A model generated the notes under the pieces. The model did not search any database. It had not been told where the DNA came from and was given only the letters and a program-made list of their open reading frames with translations. From Enterococcus sp. 4G2_DIV0659 (GTDB taxonomy: Bacteria > Bacillota > Bacilli > Lactobacillales > Enterococcaceae), in the NCBI RefSeq assembly GCF_002140715.2, contig NZ_NGLE02000001.1, positions 476,001-540,000 of the forward strand: DNA of 64,000 nt, in the 5' to 3' direction. A program made the position numbers and the translations under genes. Position 1 is the stretch's first letter, and each line of letters opens with the position of its first letter. Positions 56,279-64,000 of the stretch are shown piece after piece.

Positions 56279-57109
56279 CTAAATCAATTTTTTCACGGTT
56301 CCTTGTTCACGATCATAGAATTTTAACGATCCTTTTTTTCGACGGATAATAATCATCACAATTGCGCCAAAAAACAAAACAAGAGAAACTAGCTGAGAAA
56401 CACGAATACTTCCAAAGGCGTACAAACTATCTGTACGCAAACCTTCAATGAAGAAGCGTCCAAACGAATACCAGATAATATAGCCTAAAAAGACTTCTCC
56501 TTCTTTTAAGAAGTTTTTCTTTCTTCTGAGAACAATCAATAAAATAAAGCCTAAAACATTCCAAATCGATTCATATAAGAATGTTGGTTGGTGATATGTT
56601 CCATCAATATTCATGTTATCAATAATGAATTTAGGTAAGTGCAATCCTTCTAAAAAAGCACGTGTTGTTGCTGGTCCATAAGCTTCATGATTCATAAAAT
56701 TTCCCCAGCGACCAATCCCTTGTGCTAAAATCACACTAGGTGCTGCAATATCTAAAAAGGTCCAAGTAGAAATAAAACGATGTCTTGTGAAAAAGAACAA
56801 GGCAAGCCCACCACCGATCAGTCCACCATAAATCGCTAAACCGCCATTTCTAGTAAGAATAATTTCTATTGGATTATCTACATAATCTTGCCATTGAAAA
56901 ATGACATAGTATAAACGAGCTCCAACGATTGCACTTGGCAACCCCCAAAGCATAAAATCTACAACATCATCTTCCTTTAATCCTACACGTACAGCTTCGC
57001 GACTACTTAGCCAAACAGCTAGTACGATTCCTGAAACAATAATCACTGCATACCAATATACAGCTATCCCAAAAAGATTCAGTGCCACCGGATTTACTTG
57101 TGCAAACAT
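56279..57109 (-). CDS. lgt: Phosphatidylglycerol-prolipoprotein diacylglyceryl transferase
   Basis: A membrane enzyme that attaches diacylglycerol to the lipobox cysteine of prolipoproteins. 276 residues, seven transmembrane helices, with G-G-L-A-I-Y-G-G-L-I-G-G, R-W-G-N-F-M-N-H-E-A-Y-G and the C-terminal G-R-F-F-I-E-G-L-R-T-D-S motif. The start follows GGGAGGAAACCAA. The gap of 250 bases to gpsA holds no recognisable gene. Confidence 0.95.
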   Translation of the reverse strand: MFAQVNPVALNLFGIAVYWYAVIIVSGIVLAVWLSSREAVRVGLKEDDVVDFMLWGLPSAIVGARLYYVIFQWQDYVDNPIEIILTRNGGLAIYGGLIGGGLALFFFTRHRFISTWTFLDIAAPSVILAQGIGRWGNFMNHEAYGPATTRAFLEGLHLPKFIIDNMNIDGTYHQPTFLYESIWNVLGFILLIVLRRKKNFLKEGEVFLGYIIWYSFGRFFIEGLRTDSLYAFGSIRVSQLVSLVLFFGAIVMIIIRRKKGSLKFYDREQGTVKKLI

Positions 57110-57235
57110 TTGGTTTCCTCCCAATTTTAAGTGATAAATAGACTATTCTGTTCAACATAAAAAATCCGAAGAACAAAAAAGAATAACTTCCATCACTATC
57201 AAGTTGTATTTCCAAATCCAAACTCCCCTACAAAA

Positions 57236-58174
57236 CTACATGGCACCTGAGTTTTCTTCAATCAAACGTGTTAAGCGTTCTTCAAATGATTTTGTTGCAT
57301 CATACCCCATCGTTTTCGCACGGAAATTCATTGCTGCTACTTCGATAATAATCGCGACATTTCGCCCTGTTTTTACGGGAATTCGGATTTGTGGAACATC
57401 TACATTAGCAATTTCCACCATTGCATCATCAGATCCTAAGCGATCATATTTTTTGTCTTTTTCCCACGCTTCTAGATAAACAACTAGTTGAACCTGCATA
57501 AAACCACGTACAGCACTTGCGCCAAATAAATTCATCACATCGATAATCCCAATGCCTCGAATTTCAATTAAATGCTGTAATATTTTAGGCGGCTCACCTA
57601 CTACAGTCAACTCATCTTGTTGATAAACATCCACACGATCATCCGCAATTAAACGATGCCCACGCTTGATCAATTCTAATGCTGTCTCACTTTTCCCGAT
57701 ACCACTATCCCCTTGAATCAAGACTCCAAGTCCGTATACATCCACTAAAACGCCATGAACACTTGTTCTAGCAGCTAAACGACTGTCTAAATAACTAGAT
57801 AATTCCCCTAATAATCTTGAGGTAGAAATCGGTGAACGTAACACAGCCAACCCTTTTTCTTTTGCTGCTTGTACCATTTCTTCTGGCGCTTCTAATCCTC
57901 TAGAAATAATAAAAGCAGGTGTATCCTTCTCACATAAACGACGCATAACCATCAAACGCTCTTCTGGTATCATCCGTTGTGAAAACGTAATTTCCTTACT
58001 GCCGAACAATTGTAAACGATTATGAGGATAATAATTAAAATACCCTGTCAGTTCCAAGCCAGGACGTGAAATATCTCCTGTTGTAATTTCTCTATTTAAA
58101 CTTTCTTCATCGCCATATACGACTTCTAAAGAAAGCTTTTCTACCAGTTGATGGATTTTAACAACTTCTTCCAT
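57236..58174 (-). CDS. hprK: HPr kinase/phosphorylase
   Basis: Phosphorylates and dephosphorylates Ser46 of HPr, the signal read by CcpA. 312 residues with P-loop G-D-S-G-I-G-K-S, the L-I-A-D-D-R-V segment and the family signature [11 protein letters not shown]. The start follows GAAAGGAATG. First gene of its minus-strand cluster. Confidence 0.96.
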   Translation of the reverse strand: MEEVVKIHQLVEKLSLEVVYGDEESLNREITTGDISRPGLELTGYFNYYPHNRLQLFGSKEITFSQRMIPEERLMVMRRLCEKDTPAFIISRGLEAPEEMVQAAKEKGLAVLRSPISTSRLLGELSSYLDSRLAARTSVHGVLVDVYGLGVLIQGDSGIGKSETALELIKRGHRLIADDRVDVYQQDELTVVGEPPKILQHLIEIRGIGIIDVMNLFGASAVRGFMQVQLVVYLEAWEKDKKYDRLGSDDAMVEIANVDVPQIRIPVKTGRNVAIIIEVAAMNFRAKTMGYDATKSFEERLTRLIEENSGAM

Positions 58175-58383
58175 ATCTATCGATCATTCCTTTCTTCTAC
58201 TCGTTCCATTTTATCATTTCAAGAGAGAAGTTTCTAGCTATTAAGAATATTGCCACTCTTTTGTTCACAGCATGTTTCATTTAATTTAGTCACTCTATCT
58301 ATTTGTGCTTAGTTATTGACTATTGAGCTTAAATTCGTATACTTAATTTGTATTATCCTAAAACAATTATCGGATGTGTTTCT

Positions 58384-59349
58384 ATGAAAACTACTCTAAA
58401 AGAAAAAGCAAAAAAACTACCCACGACACCTGGCGTTTATCTAATGAAAGACAAACAAGGATCTATTCTTTATATAGGCAAAGCGAAAAAATTAAATGAA
58501 CGTGTGCTTAGCTATTTTATCAAAAACAAACAACATTCAAGTAAGACAATTCGTTTAATCCACCAAATCAATGATTTTGCTATAGTGGAAGTTGACTCTG
58601 AACTGGATGCTCTTTTATTAGAATGCAAGCTTATCCAACAATATCGTCCCATGTACAATCGTCAAATGAATGCATTTAACAAATACAAGTATTTTGAAAT
58701 TCGTATTAAAAATGAAAACATTTCGTTACATATTCGTTCTACACCCACAAAAAAGAATTGTTTCGGACCTTATTCCATCCATCGAAAACTTTCTGAATTA
58801 AAACAAATTCTAGATGAGCTATACAGTCTAAATCAAAACGACTACTGGCATCACTCCTTTTCTTCTAATGAAAAGCGATTAGAATCAACCGTTATCGAAT
58901 CTGAATTACTGAATGCTTTTAGAGTAAACAACCAACAACCACAAACTCGCTTAAAAGAACAAATGATTGAAGCGGCTAACAATCATTCATTTGAAAAAGC
59001 CGCTGTATTATTGGAAAAACAGCAATTTCTTACTCGCTTTTTCGATCGAAATCAAAAACTTGTCTTAACCAATCAAGCACACTGGCAACTGCTCTGGTTT
59101 CCAGTAGGGGCAAAAATAAAATATTATCTGCTCTACCAAGGTTTCGTTCTAAATAGTCGTTTAGTCACTAAGCGAACAGTTGAAAAATACTCACCAAAGG
59201 AACTAGCAGATAAACTTATGCCAAAAAAACTACCACAAGAAGTCGCATGCTATTCTAAAGACCAAGTCGATTTTATCAATATTTTGTACAGTTACATCAA
59301 TCGACATAAAGAATGCCGGTTAATTGATCTCGATCCTTTTTTCAATTGA
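58384..59349 (+). CDS. UvrC-like GIY-YIG nuclease (Cho-like, short)
   Basis: 321 residues. The N-terminal GIY-YIG domain has P-G-V-Y-L-M, I-L-Y-I-G-K-A-K-K-L-N-E-R-V and the glutamate in E-C-K-L-I-Q-Q-Y-R-P-M-Y-N. A UVR-like helical hairpin lies around residue 205 (N-N-H-S-F-E-K-A-A-V-L-L-E-K). The RNase H-like and helix-hairpin-helix halves of UvrC are absent, so only the 3' incision activity, as in E. coli Cho, would remain. The start is the ATG with GGATG upstream. Divergent from hprK. Confidence 0.85.
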   Translation: MKTTLKEKAKKLPTTPGVYLMKDKQGSILYIGKAKKLNERVLSYFIKNKQHSSKTIRLIHQINDFAIVEVDSELDALLLECKLIQQYRPMYNRQMNAFNKYKYFEIRIKNENISLHIRSTPTKKNCFGPYSIHRKLSELKQILDELYSLNQNDYWHHSFSSNEKRLESTVIESELLNAFRVNNQQPQTRLKEQMIEAANNHSFEKAAVLLEKQQFLTRFFDRNQKLVLTNQAHWQLLWFPVGAKIKYYLLYQGFVLNSRLVTKRTVEKYSPKELADKLMPKKLPQEVACYSKDQVDFINILYSYINRHKECRLIDLDPFFN

Positions 59350-59370
59350 TTCTTATTTATTTGCGCAAAA

Positions 59371-59446
59371 AAAGATAAAGAGAAACAATAGACTCAACTC
59401 CTTTTACTCTTGGAATTGTCTCTTCTATCTTCATCTCTTTATCTTT
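59371..59446. terminator. Bidirectional terminator between the UvrC-like gene and liaZ
   Basis: A 13-base perfect repeat, AAAGATAAAGAGA and TCTCTTTATCTTT, encloses a 50-base partly paired loop. It overlaps the liaZ stop codon. Confidence 0.7.
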
Positions 59447-59804
59447 ATTCATTATATTTATCTACATTACGTTCACTAACAATCGCATTTACTAATGACA
59501 TAATCACTGCCATTAAAATTGCTGCCCAGAAGCTGGAAAAGCCAAAATTCATTTCTCCAACAAATGCAGAGGTCATCTTTAAAATAGCAGCATTTACAAC
59601 AAAACTAAACAATCCAAAAGTAAGTAGCGTAAATGGTAGAGAAAGAATCGTTAGCACTGGCTTGACTAACATATTCAATATCGAAAGGACAAAAGCCGCT
59701 ACAATTGCCATCCAGATACTTCTGACATAAATCATATTAGGAAAAATCACCGAAAGTGAAACAAATGTCAATGTATTAACGATTAAACGTTGGAAATATG
59801 ACAT
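59445..59804 (-). CDS. liaZ: LiaZ, YvlD-type membrane protein
   Basis: 119 residues, four transmembrane helices, of the phage-holin-like/YvlD family with N-M-L-V-K-P-V-L-T-I-L-S-L-P-F-T-L-L-T-F-G-L-F. It is the third gene of liaXYZ, with its ATG overlapping the liaY stop (TAATG). In E. faecalis this operon is the main output of the LiaFSR response to daptomycin and antimicrobial peptides. Confidence 0.88.
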   Translation of the reverse strand: MSYFQRLIVNTLTFVSLSVIFPNMIYVRSIWMAIVAAFVLSILNMLVKPVLTILSLPFTLLTFGLFSFVVNAAILKMTSAFVGEMNFGFSSFWAAILMAVIMSLVNAIVSERNVDKYNE

Positions 59805-60121
59805 TAGAAGTCACTCCAGTCGTCATTATCAACCTTCTCAGCTTGTTTTCTTTGTTTTTTGTGTTCATTCGCATATGGATTCGCATTGCGAGTATTTCTG
59901 TTATACGTGTTTTTATGTCCATATTGATTATAATTTCTGCCAGATGGAATCAACACAGCCAAAGCGATGTAAAGTAAGACTCCTGGAAATCCCGCAGAGA
60001 AAAAACCAATAATCACGTAAAGTACACGAACAATTGTAGGATCAACTCCAATCCATTCCGCAATCCCTGCTAAGGTTCCTGTTAACACTACGTTATTAGA
60101 TTTAGTCAATTGTTTTCTCAT
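59804..60121 (-). CDS. liaY: LiaY, PspC-domain protein
   Basis: 105 residues with an N-terminal PspC domain (G-T-L-A-G-I-A-E-W-I-G-V-D-P-T-I-V-R-V), one strong transmembrane helix (about 34-57), and a basic, asparagine-rich cytosolic tail. It links LiaX to membrane remodelling in E. faecalis. Separated from liaX by 159 bases containing a long hairpin. Confidence 0.9.
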   Translation of the reverse strand: MRKQLTKSNNVVLTGTLAGIAEWIGVDPTIVRVLYVIIGFFSAGFPGVLLYIALAVLIPSGRNYNQYGHKNTYNRNTRNANPYANEHKKQRKQAEKVDNDDWSDF

Positions 60122-60208
60122 TTCATTTCACCTCTCGTCTTTAAAATTATACACTAGAATAAAGTAGAGGACAAAAGTTTTTCGTTAAAAATTTGTCTTC
60201 TTTTTTAT

Positions 60209-60246
60209 TTTCTCCAAGTAATACTAAAACGTATTACTTGGAGAAA
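60209..60246 (-). promoter_or_regulatory. Intercistronic hairpin between liaX and liaY
   Basis: The arms are 16 bases, perfectly complementary (TTTCTCCAAGTAATAC and its reverse complement), with a 6-base loop. On the minus strand ATAAAAAAG follows, not a T run, so it is unlikely to be a full terminator. It could protect the liaX mRNA end and set the ratio of liaX to liaYZ. Confidence 0.65.
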
Positions 60247-60280
60247 TCGACACTTTTTAAATAGTCATTGCTCTACACAT

Positions 60281-61879
60281 TTATTTATCTGTGTCTTTTA
60301 AATAAATGTTTCCTGTTGTTGTAGAAGCATTGATTTGTGCCATATCCTCATCATTCAAACGTCTGAATTGGAGTAATTGATTGGTTCTTTCTTTCTTTTC
60401 ACGAATAACTTCATAGTCATTTAAACGACTATTAATACTACCTAAACTTGTTTTTACAGTCCCTTCCACGCCAAGCTCATTTGGCAGAGCAATCTTAACG
60501 TTTCCGTTCACAGAACTTGCTTCCACTTTACGTAATGTTTTTTCCTTAGCTGTGATGCGTACATCACCATTGATTAATGAAACCCCAATAGTTTGAGGTG
60601 TTGCAGCAATCGTTACTGTTCCATTCACTGTTTCAATGATATTATCTAGAATTTCACCATCTAAAACCTTGATATCTCCGTTGACACCTTCGATTTCCAA
60701 CATTGTAGCATCAATTTTATGGAATGTAATTGATCCATTCGTTGATTTCGCATAAACATCTTTCGCTTTTAACGATTCAACTGAGACATTTCCATTTAAT
60801 AATTTAATCGCAACATGATCATATGTGCGTTCAGGTAAGTAGAAAACTAAATCTGCACGGACACGTTTATTTGGAATTTGGAATGAGATCACTTCATCAT
60901 CCACATCAATTTGGCTTCTTTCTAGGAATGCTTCGAGTGGTGTTTCAGCGTCCATTTTGCCATAAAGCTTAATTTTACCTTCTACTTTAACATCTGCTTG
61001 ATCCCAAGTTTTGAACACAATATTTCCATTCGCAACTTTAACATCTATCAAACTTGCAAGTGGTGCTGGATAGTTAAATTCATGGTCAAATTTTGTTGTC
61101 GCTACGCCAGGAACTTTAAAGCTAACATCTTTCCATTCCATATTGTCATTCATTGTTTCTGAGAATGTACTAAAGGTTTTCTTCAAGAATGAACCTAATT
61201 GAGAACCTGCTTCACTCATTTTTTCGCCAACTTGGTTCAGTGTATCGGTTGCTTGGTCTTTCCAATCATCTGGGATGTCAAATTTTGAAGCAACGCGATC
61301 TTTCGTTTCAGACCATTGTTCTTTACGAATATTTTTTAATTCAGCTTCTAAAGCGATTTTCTCTTGGTTTCTTCCATCTAAAGAGTCTTCCAATGATTTA
61401 ATATCTGTTTCTAATGTTGCTCTTTCCGCTAACTCTTCTTCAGTCAGCTCACTCAATTCTTCTTTCGTGTTCAATTCCATTAATTTTTCTTGTGCTTCTT
61501 TGATTTCTTCTTTAATGCCGGCAATTTCAGCGTTAACTTCATCCAACTCTACAGAAGTACGATTAGCTTCTGTCGCTAAATCATCTAGAATTTTTTCTAA
61601 ACGTTCACGATCTTCAGCTTCTTTTGCTTTCATTTCTTCGTCAGTAATCTCAGGCTCAATTTCTTCTTCCTTTTGATTTTCTAACTTATCTACTAAATCT
61701 ACGACTTTATCATTTTCTTTTGTATCAACAGTTGGATTAGTTACATTCACTTGATCGGCAGCTTTCTTGATTTGTTTTTCGTCTTTTTCAGTTGCCATGT
61801 TTTCTAATAAGATTAAAGCTTCCTCTGAAGATAGGACACCTTTTTTAACTAAGTCTAATACTCTTTCTCTTTCTTTCAT
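60281..61879 (-). CDS. liaX: LiaX, DUF4097 daptomycin-response protein
   Basis: 532 residues, the length of E. faecalis LiaX. The N-terminal helical half starts with a short domain (V-L-D-L-V-K-K-G-V-L-S-S-E-E-A-L-I-L-L-E) followed by long acidic coiled coils (about 85-200). The C-terminal half (about 255-520) is a beta-helix of DUF4097 repeats such as L-L-N-G-N-V-S-V-E and S-V-N-G-N-V-K-I. In E. faecalis the N-terminal half binds daptomycin at the surface and the C-terminal half inhibits the response. No signal peptide is seen, as in that protein. AGGAGG lies nine bases before the ATG. Confidence 0.92.
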   Translation of the reverse strand: MKERERVLDLVKKGVLSSEEALILLENMATEKDEKQIKKAADQVNVTNPTVDTKENDKVVDLVDKLENQKEEEIEPEITDEEMKAKEAEDRERLEKILDDLATEANRTSVELDEVNAEIAGIKEEIKEAQEKLMELNTKEELSELTEEELAERATLETDIKSLEDSLDGRNQEKIALEAELKNIRKEQWSETKDRVASKFDIPDDWKDQATDTLNQVGEKMSEAGSQLGSFLKKTFSTFSETMNDNMEWKDVSFKVPGVATTKFDHEFNYPAPLASLIDVKVANGNIVFKTWDQADVKVEGKIKLYGKMDAETPLEAFLERSQIDVDDEVISFQIPNKRVRADLVFYLPERTYDHVAIKLLNGNVSVESLKAKDVYAKSTNGSITFHKIDATMLEIEGVNGDIKVLDGEILDNIIETVNGTVTIAATPQTIGVSLINGDVRITAKEKTLRKVEASSVNGNVKIALPNELGVEGTVKTSLGSINSRLNDYEVIREKKERTNQLLQFRRLNDEDMAQINASTTTGNIYLKDTDK

Positions 61880-61905
61880 GGAAATTGCCTCCTTAGCAAA
61901 TTTTT

Positions 61906-61917
61906 CACCCGAAGGTG
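61906..61917 (-). promoter_or_regulatory. UUCG tetraloop hairpin in the liaX leader
   Basis: CACC-TTCG-GGTG on the minus strand, 15 bases before the AGGAGG of liaX. A very stable, small RNA hairpin. Confidence 0.5.
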
Positions 61918-61933
61918 TTTTCCTTATGTACCT

Positions 61934-61962
61934 ATTATGCCTTCTTTTTTATTATTTGTCAT
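61934..61962 (-). promoter_or_regulatory. liaX promoter
   Basis: On the minus strand: -35 ATGACA, 17-base spacer, -10 CATAAT. Imperfect hexamers fit a promoter that needs activation. Confidence 0.55.
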
Positions 61963-61985
61963 AGGACTTAAGAATGAATTTTCTC

Positions 61986-62001
61986 TTGTACCTAGGTACA
62001 A
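61986..62001. promoter_or_regulatory. Perfect 16-base palindrome upstream of the liaX promoter
   Basis: TTGTACCTAGGTACAA, ending 23 bases before the liaX -35. The position suits an activator such as LiaR, but I cannot match it to a known LiaR consensus. Confidence 0.5.
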
Positions 62002-62014
62002 TGTCAAATAAAAA

Positions 62015-62052
62015 TAGAAGAAGATAACTCTTAACAAGTTTATCTCCTTCTA
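62015..62052 (-). terminator. Terminator after pdp
   Basis: TAGAAG pairs with CTTCTA and AGATAA with TTATCT; ATTTTTATTT follows on the minus strand. Confidence 0.75.
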
Positions 62053-62147
62053 TTATAATACACTACCTATTTGTTTGATCTATAATGAATAACATTTCTC
62101 TTAGACTATGGTAAACAGACACTCTTTTATAACTATGTTTATTATTT

Positions 62148-63446
62148 TTATGAGATTTGTTTATAAATTAATTTCGGTGCTTGTCCTTTTGAACCAATTT
62201 TGATGTTTTCTTTGATCATTGCTTCAACTTCAGAAACATCTTTTTTGTTCGCATGGATTGTTACTAAAGAATCACCTACGTTAACTTTATCCCCGATTTT
62301 TTTATTTAATACTAAGCCGACTGCTAAATCGATTTCGTCTTCTTTTGTTGCTCGACCAGCACCTAATTTCATTGCAGCAACACCAATGGCATCTGCAATA
62401 ATTTCTTCTACTGTTCCTTCTTTATCTGCTGTTACTTCAAATGTATATTCAGCTTGAGGTAATAATTCAGGATTTTTCACCCATTCAGGATTTCCTCCTT
62501 GATTTTCAACAAATATAGCAAACTTATCTAATGCAGAGCCATCTTCGATTACACCAAGAAGCATTTTGCGTGCTTCATCTAGAGAATCTGTCTTACCAGC
62601 TAAGACAACCATTTGGCTACCTAAAGTTAGTACTAGTTCATTTAAATCTTCTGGACCATTGCCCTTCAACGTGTCAATTGCTTCTTTAATTTCTAAAGAG
62701 TTACCAATTGCAGCACCTAAAGGTTGTGACATATCAGAGATGATCGCCATTGTTTTTCTGCCAACTAGATTTCCAATGCGAACCATTGCTTCAGCTAATT
62801 TTTCAGCGTCTTCTTCTGTTTTCATGAATGCGCCTGCGCCTGTTTTTACGTCAAGAACGATCGCATCTGCACCAGCAGCAATTTTTTTACTCATAATTGA
62901 TCCAGCAATCAATGGAATAGAACTTACTGTTCCTGTAACATCACGAAGTGCATAGATTTTTTTATCGGCTGGTGTCAGGTTTCCTGATTGACCGATAACA
63001 GCAATTTTATCTTTATTTACAATGTTGATAAATTCTTCATCACTAATTTCAATATGGAAACCATCAAATGATTCTAATTTATCTAATGTTCCACCAGTAT
63101 GACCTAAACCACGACCTGACATTTTAGCAAAAGGAATATCCAATGCCGCAATAAGTGGAGCTAATACTAATGTCGTTGTATCACCAACACCACCAGTTGA
63201 ATGCTTATCGACTTTTACACCTTCAATTCCAGATAAATCGATAACGTCACCTGAATCAACCATTGCAAGGGTTAAGTTGGCACGCTCTTCATCCGTCATA
63301 TCTTGGAAATAAATAGCCATCAATAAAGCACTTGCTTGATAATCTGGAATTGTACCGTTTGTATATCCATCAATAAAAAACTGAATTTCTTCTTTCGTTA
63401 ATTCCAAGCCATTACGTTTTTTTTCAATAATGTCGACCATTCTCAT
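62148..63446 (-). CDS. pdp: Pyrimidine-nucleoside phosphorylase
   Basis: Splits uridine and thymidine (and deoxyuridine) with phosphate. 432 residues, with the phosphate and pentose site motifs [11 protein letters not shown], the family signature [16 protein letters not shown], and A-L-R-D-V-T-G-T-V. The start M-R-M-V-D is chosen over an ATG four codons upstream that falls in the binding-site region. It follows deoB, forming a nucleoside catabolic operon. Confidence 0.94.
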   Translation of the reverse strand: MRMVDIIEKKRNGLELTKEEIQFFIDGYTNGTIPDYQASALLMAIYFQDMTDEERANLTLAMVDSGDVIDLSGIEGVKVDKHSTGGVGDTTTLVLAPLIAALDIPFAKMSGRGLGHTGGTLDKLESFDGFHIEISDEEFINIVNKDKIAVIGQSGNLTPADKKIYALRDVTGTVSSIPLIAGSIMSKKIAAGADAIVLDVKTGAGAFMKTEEDAEKLAEAMVRIGNLVGRKTMAIISDMSQPLGAAIGNSLEIKEAIDTLKGNGPEDLNELVLTLGSQMVVLAGKTDSLDEARKMLLGVIEDGSALDKFAIFVENQGGNPEWVKNPELLPQAEYTFEVTADKEGTVEEIIADAIGVAAMKLGAGRATKEDEIDLAVGLVLNKKIGDKVNVGDSLVTIHANKKDVSEVEAMIKENIKIGSKGQAPKLIYKQIS

Positions 63447-63467
63447 TTCTATCACCATTCCTTTTTA

Positions 63468-64000
63468 TTATTTTAAATCTCCTAAGAAACTAGTACCATA
63501 ATCTGGCATACGTACGTTAAAGTTATCCGCAACAGTTGCCCCAATATCAGAAAATGTACTTCTAATGCTAAGTTCACCATTTTGTGAAAAACGCTTAGAA
63601 TAAACCAATAATGGTACATATTCCCTAGTGTGATCTGTTCCCTTATACGTAGGATCATTTCCATGATCCGCTGTAATAATCAATAAATCATCTTCTGTTA
63701 ATTTAGCAAATACTTCTGGTAAACGTTGATCAAATTCTTGTAACGCTTGACCATAACCAAGTGGATCTCTACGATGACCAAATACTGCATCAAAGTCGAC
63801 GAGATTTAAAAAGCTCATGCCATGAAAATCTTTATCCAATAATTCGATAAATTTATCCATCCCGTCCATGTTAGATACTGTACGAATAGACTCAGTTACA
63901 CCTTCGCCATCAAAGATATCTGAAATTTTCCCTAGTGCAATCGAATCGTATCCGCTTTCTTTTAGCGTATCCATAACTGTTTTATCAAATGGTTTTAATG
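63468..64000 (-). CDS. deoB: Phosphopentomutase, C-terminal part
   Basis: The frame remains open to the window end, so the N-terminus is missing; about 176 residues are seen. [34 protein letters not shown] and [12 protein letters not shown] are the metal-binding segments of DeoB, a member of the alkaline phosphatase superfamily. It interconverts (deoxy)ribose 1- and 5-phosphates and so connects pdp to central metabolism. Confidence 0.95.
   Translation of the reverse strand, partial: LKPFDKTVMDTLKESGYDSIALGKISDIFDGEGVTESIRTVSNMDGMDKFIELLDKDFHGMSFLNLVDFDAVFGHRRDPLGYGQALQEFDQRLPEVFAKLTEDDLLIITADHGNDPTYKGTDHTREYVPLLVYSKRFSQNGELSIRSTFSDIGATVADNFNVRMPDYGTSFLGDLK

Larger units (their letters stand above)
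61880..62147. other. liaX control region
   Basis: It contains, on the minus strand, the pdp terminator, a 16-base palindrome, the liaX promoter and a UUCG-loop hairpin in the leader, each listed separately. Confidence 0.7.

Overview
The window reads as chromosome of a low-GC Firmicute of the order Lactobacillales, most likely an Enterococcus related to E. faecalis. Reasons: AT-rich DNA with AGGAGG-type ribosome binding sites, a liaXYZ operon, the hprK-lgt-gpsA-galU cluster followed by class A PBP / ccpA / pepQ, an F-type atpBEFHAGDC operon, and secG-est-rnr-smpB. The species is not determined. No rRNA or tRNA gene was found. Most genes lie on the minus strand.

Layout. 1-1132: tail of a GntR-type regulator and citG (citrate lyase maturation). 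1216-3921: divergent two-component pair. 4015-10091: YdcF-like membrane protein, AI-2E family permease with a sorbitol-IIA-like protein, secreted 3D-domain protein, an EpuA-like mini-protein, murA and a DUF1146 protein. 10413-17298: complete ATP synthase operon with an unusually long, structured gap between atpE and atpF. 17636-21609: smpB, rnr, est, secG. 21776-26871: yjdJ-yjdI pair, a P1B-type metal ATPase behind a Fur-like box, and a second P-type ATPase. 27124-27753: a ten-repeat type I-C-like CRISPR array with no cas genes in the window. 27940-32195: nadE-pncB (NAD salvage), GtrA-like protein, a small Lactobacillales protein and a MerR/TipAS regulator with an overlapping operator.

32196-34790 is the most unusual stretch. 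A two-gene unit encodes a DUF6232-like membrane protein and a small soluble partner, and both carry the same short N-S-P-x-x-F-G-x-N-N motif. It is divergent from a tandem pair of structured RNA units, each about 170 nt and each followed about 30 nt later by a rho-independent terminator. The helices of the two units covary. A collapsed third copy and an unrecognised 102-residue gene follow. I see no promoter between the units or before the gene, so the whole could be a very long attenuated leader, or two tandem sRNAs. I do not recognise the RNA.

34931-41219: DUF1398 protein, trxB and a family of secreted trypsin-like proteases. Two are intact, with Fn3 and chitin-binding modules. One has lost all three catalytic residues and lies between ISL3-like terminal inverted repeats. 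One is an internally deleted pseudogene. 41481-47686: heterodimeric ABC exporter with a leader peptide, yneF, nfo and two DUF1801 proteins. 47826-64000: pbpZ-like PBP, ccpA/pepQ, YtxH/DUF948 envelope proteins, galU-gpsA-lgt-hprK, a UvrC-like nuclease, liaXYZ, pdp and deoB (cut by the window end).

Functional themes are cell envelope synthesis and stress (murA, pbpZ, galU, lgt, liaXYZ, ABC exporter), energy (ATP synthase), carbon control (hprK, ccpA), NAD and nucleoside salvage, and metal homeostasis. Starts were adjusted by ribosome binding site, so several genes are shorter than the longest open frame. All family assignments come from reading the translated sequence; no database search was run.
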